Source: Bacteroidota bacterium
GTDB taxonomy: Bacteria; Bacteroidota; Bacteroidia; Bacteroidales; VadinHA17
DNA length: 5,472 bases
Direction of reading: 5' to 3'
Assembly (NCBI GenBank): GCA_016868515.1
Contig: VGGM01000121.1
Location: forward strand, 1-5,472
Part shown: in pieces, positions 1-5,472 of the stretch
How positions within the stretch are numbered: position 1 is the stretch's first letter
Layout: each line of letters begins with the position of its first letter
Notes under the pieces: generated by a model
The model's database searches: none
Told to the model about the DNA's origin: nothing
The model's input: the letters and a program-made list of their open reading frames with translations, nothing else
Made by a program: the position numbers and the translations under genes

Positions 1-1
1 A

Positions 2-856
2 TCGAGAATTGAATGTAGAGGAAGGGGTCCTGACGAATGTGTGGCTTTCAGTGAAATAGGAATCGATGAGCCTAATAGAGAGGTCCTTGTGCCAGATTAT
101 TTATTTTCAAAGGTTCTGGTTTATGATTTTGATGGAAATCTTAAGAGGATTCTGAAGACAAACTACAGGATTAATTCAATTCAGGTTGAAGACACTCTAT
201 ACTTTCTCCGGCTGGAGCCAAAGGTATTTGCAGGAAAAGATATCCGTTGCGTTGTTGCAGTTAACAGGGATTTTGAGATTGTCAGAGACAGTATTAGCTG
301 TATTACAACACCGGCATTAGACTATATTATCGGGTCCCATTTTACCGAAAGCAATAATGGAGTATACATTAATGAGCCATATAATGATACCCTTTTCTCG
401 ATCAACACAGAGTTGCAAAGTATACCGGTGGTATCGATAAATAGAGGGAAGTATTCACCACCCCCAGAAATAATCAAGAATATTTCGAATTATATATCCC
501 TTTCTGACAAATATGTTTTTTCCTTATACTATTTCGTTGACTTCCCGGATTGTTATTTCAGAATTATGTTCAATCAGGAATATATAATTGGTAAAGTGTC
601 GATGTTAAGCGGAAGGAGTAATATATTTTACAGGGCAAATTATATAAGCGGAGGTTATACGGATGATATTGAGGGTGGTCCGGATGTTTTACCCAGAATG
701 TCATTTCGGTATGGAATTCAATACTCCATTATAGAACCCTTGCATCTCTTTAGAAATGAATATAATAGTGTAATTCCAGGGTCAGATTTATCAAAGCTGA
801 AAGAAGTCGTAAAACGCGATGACAATCCAATTCTCAGGATATTTTGGCCCAGGTAG
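2..856 (+). CDS. 6-bladed beta-propeller protein, 5'-truncated by the window edge
   Basis: This is the last 284 codons of a gene whose frame is open to the left edge. A GTG at 41 could be taken as a start, but the residues before it (ending GRGPDEC) match the GkGPgEy-like turn typical of Bacteroidetes 6-bladed beta-propeller proteins (PF17170-like). I therefore read that GTG as an internal valine. Next comes a blade-like stretch, VLVPDYLFSKVLVYDFDGN, with the usual D...V.VYD.DG pattern. The C-terminus has the family-like ending 'RDDNPILRIFWPR'. Family members are usually about 370-390 residues, often with a lipoprotein or Sec signal, so roughly 90-100 N-terminal residues are missing here. Such proteins are generally predicted to be exported; their ligands are mostly unknown. 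The gene is much more AT-rich than the minus-strand genes and converges on them, so it is probably a separate transcription unit. The family call is fairly sure; the specific function is unknown. Confidence 0.8.
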   Translation, partial: SRIECRGRGPDECVAFSEIGIDEPNREVLVPDYLFSKVLVYDFDGNLKRILKTNYRINSIQVEDTLYFLRLEPKVFAGKDIRCVVAVNRDFEIVRDSISCITTPALDYIIGSHFTESNNGVYINEPYNDTLFSINTELQSIPVVSINRGKYSPPPEIIKNISNYISLSDKYVFSLYYFVDFPDCYFRIMFNQEYIIGKVSMLSGRSNIFYRANYISGGYTDDIEGGPDVLPRMSFRYGIQYSIIEPLHLFRNEYNSVIPGSDLSKLKEVVKRDDNPILRIFWPR

Positions 857-870
857 TTGGGAAGGGGGCG

Positions 871-977
871 GATAAGGGCATACAAGGGCGTACAAGGGCG
901 TACAAGGGCGTATAGGGAAAAGGGGCGTAAAAGGCGTAAAAGGGCGTAGAAGGGTGTAGAAGGGTGTAAAGGGGGTG
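871..977. repeat. Degenerate ~10-bp G-rich tandem repeat array (unit tacaagggcg)
   Basis: About ten head-to-tail copies of a 10-bp unit fill the gap between two convergent genes. Three copies at 881-910 are identical (tacaagggcg). They follow a diverged copy at 871-880 (gataagggca). A disturbed 17-bp stretch at 911-927 comes next, then a 9-bp copy (928-936), taaaagggcg (937-946), two identical copies of tagaagggtg (947-966) and an 11-bp copy ending at 977. The + strand is purine-rich, with GGG runs spaced about 10 bp apart. From 876 to 917 five GGG runs are separated by 6-7 nt, which fits the common G3N1-7 G-quadruplex rule. The array has no internal dyad symmetry and is interrupted by stop codons, so it is neither a classical hairpin terminator nor coding. 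It lies downstream of both flanking genes. Blocks of identical copies suggest local expansion by slippage. Function unknown. Confidence 0.88.
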
Positions 978-983
978 CTGGCT

Positions 984-2231
984 TCAGCGCTGGAGGGATG
1001 CGAGTTCGGCGGCTATTACAGAAACATCATCAAACATTGAGGGGTTGTTGTCGGGGATGCCGAGTTCGGCGATAAGGGATTCTATATTGCTGCCTATGGG
1101 AAGGGTGTTGCTTATGTTGCTGATAATATATTTTGTCCCTATGTCGGTGCCGTCGGCCTCCTTCAGTTCGGAAAGACCGTCGGTGTAGCAGACTATCTTC
1201 GAAGGATTGTCAATGGTGAGCGTTTCAACATTAATCATCGGTATTTCGTCGAGCATACCTACACCCACACATGAAGCCCCGAGATGACGCACCTCGCCGG
1301 TAACGGTGTCGTAAAGAACCGGGGGGTTGTGGGCCGCGTTGACAAACTCGAGCTGGCCTGTTTCAGTGTCGTACCTGCCCACGAAAACCGTAATGAACTT
1401 CTCACCAGCTGCGTTTACAACCACAATACCGTTAAGTTTGTGAACGAGGGTGTCGAGTCCGATGGTGTCGGTAAACAGCGCCCTGAAGCTGGCCTGGAAG
1501 TTTGACATCAGAATGGCGGCCGAGATCCCTTTGCCCGAAACGTCGGCAATGCAGAAGCCATACCTTGTGGGTGAAAGCCTTATGCAGTCGTAGTAGTCGC
1601 CCCCCACCTCGTAGTGCGAGTGGTAATAGCCGGTAACCTTAAGCATGCTGGTGGCCGGGAGGTTACGGTTGTCGGGAATCAGCATGCTCTGCATGCGGGC
1701 CGCAAGCTCAAGCTCTTTTTTTATGGCTTCCTGCCTCAGGCTCTCCTTATGAAGCCTGATATTCTCGATGGCAACAAGTATAATACTCGATATCGTCTGG
1801 ATAAAGTTGAGGTGCTTGATAACGGGACTAACACCCTCGCCCTCCTCGTCAATGTCGCCGATAATCACGTAGGCCAGGGGCTGGTTGTTGTTGAATACAG
1901 GTATTATAATGTCGACAGCCTCAAACCAGTCGTCGGTAATGTCAAACGAAATATCTTCAAACTGCAGAAGGTGCTTTTCGGGGTCGATGTCCGAGGCAGT
2001 CTTTTCGGGAAACCCGGCGTTGAGCAGGCATTCCCACCCCAGGCTGTACTTGTAGATAAGTATTTTACCTATGCCCAGGTTTTCACGCAGTATCTCCTCA
2101 TACCTTGCCAGCAGCCCCTCAACGGGCAGGTTTGCATTGATCGACAGGGTAACGTCAAGCAGAGCGTCGAGTTTGAATTTCGACAGCTTAAGCCTGTCCT
2201 TTTTCGATGACCTTCCCTGTTCTTCCGTCAT
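984..2231 (-). CDS. GAF-domain SpoIIE/PP2C-type protein serine/threonine phosphatase
   Basis: This 415-residue, probably cytoplasmic protein has no signal peptide or membrane segment. Residues about 20-160 resemble a GAF sensory domain. A helical linker, ELELAARMQSMLIP (173-186), is the connector commonly seen before SpoIIE-type phosphatase domains. The catalytic domain runs from about 198 to 411. Its metal-binding acidic motifs are all present: VGGDYYD (209-215), ADVSGKG (229-235), YTDGLSE (349-355) and DDVSV (401-405). NAAHNPP (298-304) is also typical. The enzyme should therefore be an active Mn/Mg-dependent phosphoserine/phosphothreonine phosphatase. Relatives such as RsbU dephosphorylate STAS-type anti-sigma antagonists, but no STAS protein, anti-sigma kinase or sigma factor is visible here, so the substrate is unknown. 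The ATG lies 4 nt after the efp stop, which suggests co-transcription and possibly coupled translation. The gene ends just before the repeat array, with no hairpin terminator visible after it. Confidence 0.93.
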   Translation of the reverse strand: MTEEQGRSSKKDRLKLSKFKLDALLDVTLSINANLPVEGLLARYEEILRENLGIGKILIYKYSLGWECLLNAGFPEKTASDIDPEKHLLQFEDISFDITDDWFEAVDIIIPVFNNNQPLAYVIIGDIDEEGEGVSPVIKHLNFIQTISSIILVAIENIRLHKESLRQEAIKKELELAARMQSMLIPDNRNLPATSMLKVTGYYHSHYEVGGDYYDCIRLSPTRYGFCIADVSGKGISAAILMSNFQASFRALFTDTIGLDTLVHKLNGIVVVNAAGEKFITVFVGRYDTETGQLEFVNAAHNPPVLYDTVTGEVRHLGASCVGVGMLDEIPMINVETLTIDNPSKIVCYTDGLSELKEADGTDIGTKYIISNISNTLPIGSNIESLIAELGIPDNNPSMFDDVSVIAAELASLQR

Positions 2232-2235
2232 CGGC

Positions 2236-2802
2236 CTAAGCTTTCACCCTTTCGGAGTATGATTTATCGCGCGTGTCGACCTTGATTTTATCGCCAACAT
2301 TCACAAACAGGGGAACCATAACGGTGGCTCCCGTCTCAACCTTAGCAGGCTTAAGGGTATTTGTGGCGGTGTCGCCCCTGACCCCCGGCTCGGAATAGGT
2401 GATTTCGAGAACCACAAACGGCGGCAGCTCAACAGCCAGGATATTCTCGGTGTCGGCATGCACCACAATCTCAACGTACTGCCCCTCCTTGTAGAGGTCC
2501 TGGTTGTCAATCATCGATTCCTGAACGGTAATCTGCTCGTAGGTCTCGTTGTGCATAAAGTGATAAAACAGTTCGTCGCGGTAGAGAAACTGGTAGGGTC
2601 TTCTCTCAACCCTGGCCACATTGACCTTCACCCCGGAGGTAAAAGTATTCTCAAGCACTCTGCCAGTGGTCAGGCTCTTGAGTTTTGTGCGGACGAAGGC
2701 AGGTCCCTTGCCAGGTTTAACATGCTGAAACTGTACGATGGAACACAGGTCATTATTGTATTCAATTACCAGCCCGTTCCTGAAATCAGCTGTTGTAGCC
2801 AT
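2236..2802 (-). CDS. efp: Translation elongation factor P (EF-P)
   Basis: EF-P binds the ribosome between the P and E sites and stimulates peptide-bond formation at consecutive prolines. The 188-residue length equals that of E. coli EF-P. Three beta-barrel domains are expected: a KOW-like domain I (about 1-65), OB domain II (about 66-130) and OB domain III (about 131-188). The domain I tip reads KPGKGPAF (29-36), with Lys32 at the place of E. coli Lys34, the residue that carries beta-lysylation there. The EF-P signature (K-x-A-x4-G-x2-[LIV]-x-V-P-x2-[LIV]-x2-G) is matched in full from Lys151 to Gly170. No modification gene (epmA, epmB or earP-like) is in the window. The start is the ATG at 2802, preceded by an AT-rich 27-nt gap without a Shine-Dalgarno motif, as is common in Bacteroidetes. 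The neighbours are the DUF3108 gene upstream and the phosphatase gene 4 nt downstream. Confidence 0.98.
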   Translation of the reverse strand: MATTADFRNGLVIEYNNDLCSIVQFQHVKPGKGPAFVRTKLKSLTTGRVLENTFTSGVKVNVARVERRPYQFLYRDELFYHFMHNETYEQITVQESMIDNQDLYKEGQYVEIVVHADTENILAVELPPFVVLEITYSEPGVRGDTATNTLKPAKVETGATVMVPLFVNVGDKIKVDTRDKSYSERVKA

Positions 2803-2829
2803 AAAAATGATAGGTGTTATATGTATTAA

Positions 2830-3627
2830 TTATTTAATATTCAACGGATAAGCCAGTCCCTCGTAAGCCATCAGGTTCACTGAGAACGACCCTACAAATA
2901 TATCAAAACGAATCTTAACCGGTAAATAATTTTTATCGGCCGAAAACCACACCGACATATCGTCCTGTGTTTTGAACAACCTGCCCACCTCGGTAACGGG
3001 ATTGAACTTATGGCACAGAATACGGCCCGATTTTGTCTTAATCTCCTCGGTTCCCGCATAGCGCATACGTATGGGGTAGAATTCGTCGGTGAACCAGGTG
3101 TTGATGGTAATCACCTGGCCCGGTTTGAAGGTTCCCGCATTGGGCATATACTGTTTTCTGAACCAGTAGAAACAGCTGAGTATGTCGTGAATTCCCTTTT
3201 CGGTTATATGGGTTCCGGTGAGGTCGCTCAGCAGAATGGCCGAGTCGCCGCGGGTGGTATGGTCGAACAGCACCTCGTTGTACCGTTTGTATTTACCCTC
3301 GCTTATGTTGCGTATCGATTTCAGCGGCAGCTCCGTAGCCGGGTCGATAAAACTCTCGTACACATCCCGCACCTTGTACACCGCGTCGGCCATACCAGTG
3401 GTCTGCGCCCGCATTGCCGAATGCCACACCTGCTGCCCGTCGAGCGTTGCCTCCCTGATCTCAAGCGTGGCGATGCCGCCGTTTATTACGCCATAGTGAA
3501 TAAGGTAGGTGGCCTTTTCTCCCGGTTTATAGGGGGAACCGGGGCTTTGCGGGAACACGGGGCCGCCACACAGCAGAAGCGCCATAATTGCGCCGGAAGC
3601 AACGCGGTGTCTCATTTCATGATGCAT
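2830..3627 (-). CDS. DUF3108-like exported protein
   Basis: The product resembles the DUF3108 family (PF11306-like), predicted secreted or envelope proteins of unknown function. From the ATG at 3627 it has 265 residues. It begins with a basic n-region (HHEMRHR), then a hydrophobic core (AIMALLLCGGPVF) and a likely signal peptidase I site near PQ|SPG. The Cys in LLLC is preceded by Leu, so it is a poor lipobox. The mature part opens with the family-like pattern YLIHYGVINGGIATLEI; a VWFSADKNYLPVKIRF segment near the C-terminus is also typical. The start is uncertain. A GTG at 3657 would add MARFFLFNLK and leave 5 nt after tsaB, while an ATG at 3615 would give a shorter, cleaner signal peptide. 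I prefer 3627 because it is an ATG with an A-rich preceding sequence and keeps the signal peptide near the N-terminus. The role is unknown; the location is probably periplasm or outer envelope. Confidence 0.82.
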   Translation of the reverse strand: MHHEMRHRVASGAIMALLLCGGPVFPQSPGSPYKPGEKATYLIHYGVINGGIATLEIREATLDGQQVWHSAMRAQTTGMADAVYKVRDVYESFIDPATELPLKSIRNISEGKYKRYNEVLFDHTTRGDSAILLSDLTGTHITEKGIHDILSCFYWFRKQYMPNAGTFKPGQVITINTWFTDEFYPIRMRYAGTEEIKTKSGRILCHKFNPVTEVGRLFKTQDDMSVWFSADKNYLPVKIRFDIFVGSFSVNLMAYEGLAYPLNIK

Positions 3628-3662
3628 TTTCAGGTTAAAGAGAAAAAAACGTGCCACAATTT

Positions 3663-4403
3663 CTACGGGATAAGTTTTTTTGGTATGGTGGCAAGAAAAT
3701 CCTTCAGGTAATAAGGTTCGAAATAGGCTACATCCTCAAACCTGGCGGCATCGAGCGACCGGAACACCGGAATGCGCATGGCTGCGGCCGACGGAAATAC
3801 ATCGGCCACAAACAGGGCGTTGGGGTGACTGATCAGTTCCCTGCATTTATCAGAGCCGTTTCCGAAGAACACCACCCGGCCCCGGGCCAGCAAACCGCTG
3901 AACGAGCTGGTGTCAATTACAGAGGCCTCAACTTCGCCGATAACCGAACCGTGGCGGCCGATAACCGAGTGGTACACCTCCATCCGGCGCGCGTCGATCA
4001 TCGGAACGAAGAAAATCTCATCCTCCTGACGGGCATATTCAGGGTAAGTCAGCATCAGCGAGTGGTACATCGACTCCATGGTGTCGGCCGATATAAGCGG
4101 CACCCCGGCGCCGTAAGCTACCCCCTTGGCCAGCGACACGCCTATGCGGAGGCCGGTGTACGACCCCGGACCGCGGCTCACGGCCACTGCAGCCAGTTGC
4201 GCGGCACCTGTGCCTTCAGCCTCAAGAACCTCCTTAACATATACTGCCAGCAGCTTCGAGTGGGCCCTTTCATCGCCGCTCTCACGTATCTGTGAAACCG
4301 AATCGCGGCTGCAAATTGCCACCGAACAAACCCCCGTGGCCGATTCAATGCATAGCACTTTCTGCCGTGCCCCGATGTAATCCTTTTCTCCTGCTGTCAT
4401 CAT
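3663..4403 (-). CDS. tsaB: tRNA threonylcarbamoyladenosine biosynthesis protein TsaB
   Basis: TsaB (formerly YeaZ) is the non-catalytic ASKHA-fold partner of TsaD. With TsaE it supports transfer of threonylcarbamoyl, made by TsaC/TsaC2, onto A37 of tRNAs reading ANN codons (t6A). The 246-residue product shows the N-terminal strand VLCIESATGVCSVAI (16-30), AHSKLL (47-52), the hallmark SRGPGSYTGLRIG (76-88) followed by LAKGVAYG, then MIDARRMEVY (135-144) and a C-terminal EPYYLKDF (229-236). All are in the expected order. The N-terminus is about 15 residues longer than the usual 'M..IL.IeT..' beginning. Two ATGs abut (4403 and 4400), and a GTG at 4358 would give a family-typical length. The gene starts 6 nt after the TolC-family stop and ends just before the DUF3108 gene, consistent with an operon. 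tsaD, tsaC and tsaE are not in this window. Confidence 0.96.
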   Translation of the reverse strand: MMTAGEKDYIGARQKVLCIESATGVCSVAICSRDSVSQIRESGDERAHSKLLAVYVKEVLEAEGTGAAQLAAVAVSRGPGSYTGLRIGVSLAKGVAYGAGVPLISADTMESMYHSLMLTYPEYARQEDEIFFVPMIDARRMEVYHSVIGRHGSVIGEVEASVIDTSSFSGLLARGRVVFFGNGSDKCRELISHPNALFVADVFPSAAAMRIPVFRSLDAARFEDVAYFEPYYLKDFLATIPKKLIP

Positions 4404-4408
4404 TTCCT
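4404..4408 (-). promoter_or_regulatory. Possible Shine-Dalgarno (AGGAA) for tsaB
   Basis: On the minus strand the 6-nt gap between the TolC-family stop and tsaB, read together with the start codons, gives CAGGAAATGATG. The AGGA core lies 1 nt before the first ATG (4403) and 4 nt before the second (4400). If it is used at all, it favours the second ATG. Bacteroidetes depend little on Shine-Dalgarno pairing, so this may be chance. Confidence 0.3.
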
Positions 4409-4409
4409 G

Positions 4410-5472
4410 TTATCTCTTCATCACTGTTGCGCCAGGCTGCATTGAGCCGCTGTAGAAACCAAGCATCTTCACAGAGAAGATATACTGAAATTCGGCCTGT
4501 AATAGCTCCGACTCGGCAGCAAGCAGGAATGTCTTTACAGTACTGTACTCCGATGAGGTCATATCACCGGCCCTGAACCTCTGTCCGGCGTAACTGAAGG
4601 CTTCACGTGCAGCTGCGGCCGACCTCCCGGCGGCATCGCGCCGCTTCAGCGCCGCCTGTGCATCAGCCGAAATAAGCGAAATCTCACGCAGCAGTTCCTT
4701 TCTGGCCTCAACGGCGGCCAGTTCCTGCTTCATCAGTTCCAGACCCGAGTTCCTGATTCCGGTTCTTGTCTGCCAGCCGTTAAGTACCGGAACCGAGAGG
4801 TTGAATCCCACCCCGTACCTGATATTGTCGGTAAGCTGGTCGGCCGGAGGATAGAAGCCGTAAACCGGATTGGCCGGGTCGTTGTTAAGGAGCCGCCGGC
4901 GGGTGTCTGCAAAGCCGGTGCTGAAGGCGCTGCTCACCATAAGTTTCGGACTCTGCTGACCCTTCGCTATTTTCAGGTCGGAGCCCGCTATATCAACCAT
5001 AGCCTCAGCCTTCTTCAGTGCCGGCCACCATTGCAGGGCTGCTGTGTAAACCGATTCGGCATCGGGGGGGAGGGTAGCCTCTCCGGCGGTATCTTCCGGC
5101 GGTGCTGATATATCGAAGCCTCCGGCTGTGTCGAGGTTAAGAAGGTGGGCAAGGCTGAGAAGTGATATGCGGTGCTGATTCTGCATCGATACCAGGTGAA
5201 GTTCCTCACGGGCGGCCTGTGCCTCAATGTCGAGCAGACTTCCCTGCGTGAGCCTGCCTGCGTTAACCATTGCAGAGGTATGGACCTCCTGTTCACGGGT
5301 GGCAGCAAGCTGAGCAGCGGCAATGGTGATAAGCTCCTTCGACAGAAGTACCTGAAGATAGTTATGTAATACGTTGAGGGTAATGTCGTTACGGAGAATT
5401 CCCAGCGCCCCTTCCGATGCCTCCAGCTCGTACCGGCTGCGGAGAATGCGGTTATAGCTGACGAGTCCGTTG
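4410..5472 (-). CDS. TolC-family outer-membrane efflux protein, 5'-truncated by the window edge
   Basis: The C-terminal 353 residues of a TolC/OEP (PF02321-like) protein, the trimeric duct through which tripartite pumps export across the outer membrane. An ATG at 5270 lies inside the gene. The frame continues without a stop to 5472 and encodes family-like sequence (for example LHNYLQVLLSKELITIAAAQ), so the true start and signal peptide are outside, probably about 80-100 residues upstream. Two related halves are visible. The first has VNAGRLTQGSLLDIEAQAAREEL followed by LAHLLNL. The second has RFRAGDMTSSEYSTVKTFLL followed by KMLGFYSG. Between them lies the outer-membrane strand segment FNLSVPVLNGWQTR. 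Long Ala/Glu/Leu-rich helices suit the alpha-barrel. The periplasmic adaptor and inner-membrane transporter are not seen; they may lie upstream, so the pump type (RND, ABC or MFS) is undetermined. The stop is 6 nt before tsaB. Confidence 0.93.
   Translation of the reverse strand, partial: NGLVSYNRILRSRYELEASEGALGILRNDITLNVLHNYLQVLLSKELITIAAAQLAATREQEVHTSAMVNAGRLTQGSLLDIEAQAAREELHLVSMQNQHRISLLSLAHLLNLDTAGGFDISAPPEDTAGEATLPPDAESVYTAALQWWPALKKAEAMVDIAGSDLKIAKGQQSPKLMVSSAFSTGFADTRRRLLNNDPANPVYGFYPPADQLTDNIRYGVGFNLSVPVLNGWQTRTGIRNSGLELMKQELAAVEARKELLREISLISADAQAALKRRDAAGRSAAAAREAFSYAGQRFRAGDMTSSEYSTVKTFLLAAESELLQAEFQYIFSVKMLGFYSGSMQPGATVMKR

Noticed and set aside
871..977. CRISPR array
   Set aside because: The units are about 10 bp and contiguous, with no unique spacers; this is a simple tandem repeat.
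977..992. Hairpin terminator GCTG-gctt-CAGC, and the 8-bp palindrome CAGCGCTG, at the end of the phosphatase gene
   Set aside because: The stem is only 4 bp, it overlaps the coding end and stop codon, and no T-run follows on the minus strand; too weak to call a terminator.
984..2231. Phosphatase as part of a visible RsbU-type partner-switching module
   Set aside because: The enzyme type fits, but no STAS antagonist, anti-sigma kinase or sigma factor is encoded in the window.
1284..2262. + strand reading frames of 73, 198 and 63 codons opposite the phosphatase and efp genes
   Set aside because: They lie antisense to a gene with intact catalytic motifs, show no family resemblance and overlap one another; they are shadow frames.
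2803..2829. Separate promoter for efp in the AT-rich 27-nt gap
   Set aside because: I could not find a convincing Bacteroidetes -7 element (TAnnTTTG) with a paired -33 TTG; AT-richness alone suits a leader.
3535..3570. Lipoprotein signal in the DUF3108 protein (LLLC)
   Set aside because: The residue before Cys is Leu, not Gly, Ala or Ser, so the lipobox is poor; a signal peptidase I site shortly after fits better.
3010..4295. Long + strand reading frames of about 233 and 214 codons (3010-3711, 3651-4295) opposite the DUF3108 and tsaB genes
   Set aside because: They are antisense to well-recognised genes, have no recognisable domain, and are His/Arg/Gly-rich in the way expected of frames mirrored from GC-rich coding DNA.

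Overview
The window looks like a stretch of chromosome from a Bacteroidetes/Bacteroidota bacterium, probably of the Bacteroidales-like branch. The evidence is a 6-bladed beta-propeller protein of the type abundant in that phylum, a DUF3108-type exported protein, a TolC-family protein ending in a KMLGFYSG-type tail, and leaders that mostly lack a Shine-Dalgarno sequence. This assignment is inferred from protein style, not from any search.

Layout. Positions 2-856 (+) hold the 3' part of an AT-rich gene for a 6-bladed beta-propeller protein; its reading frame is open to the left edge, so its start lies outside the window. Positions 857-983 are a short convergent intergenic gap filled almost entirely by a degenerate, G-rich tandem repeat of about 10 bp. 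From 984 to the right edge everything is on the minus strand and very compact. In transcription order the genes are: a TolC-family outer-membrane protein (4410-5472, 5' end cut by the window), tsaB (3663-4403), a DUF3108-like exported protein (2830-3627), efp (2236-2802) and a GAF + SpoIIE-type PP2C serine/threonine phosphatase (984-2231). The gaps are 6, 35 (5 if an upstream GTG start is used), 27 and 4 nt, so one transcript could cover all five.

How the genes fit together. Two are translation-quality genes: TsaB for t6A37 tRNA modification, and EF-P for rescue of ribosomes at polyproline. Two belong to the cell envelope: the TolC-like export duct, whose pump partners probably lie upstream beyond the right edge, and the DUF3108 protein. 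One is a signalling phosphatase. They form a plausible housekeeping operon, not an obvious single pathway.

I see no mobile element, RNA gene, CRISPR array or clear new defence or biosynthetic system. The feature least explained by ordinary gene content is the 10-bp G-rich repeat array between the convergent genes. The secondary points are the tight efp-phosphatase pairing and the sharp base-composition change across the array.
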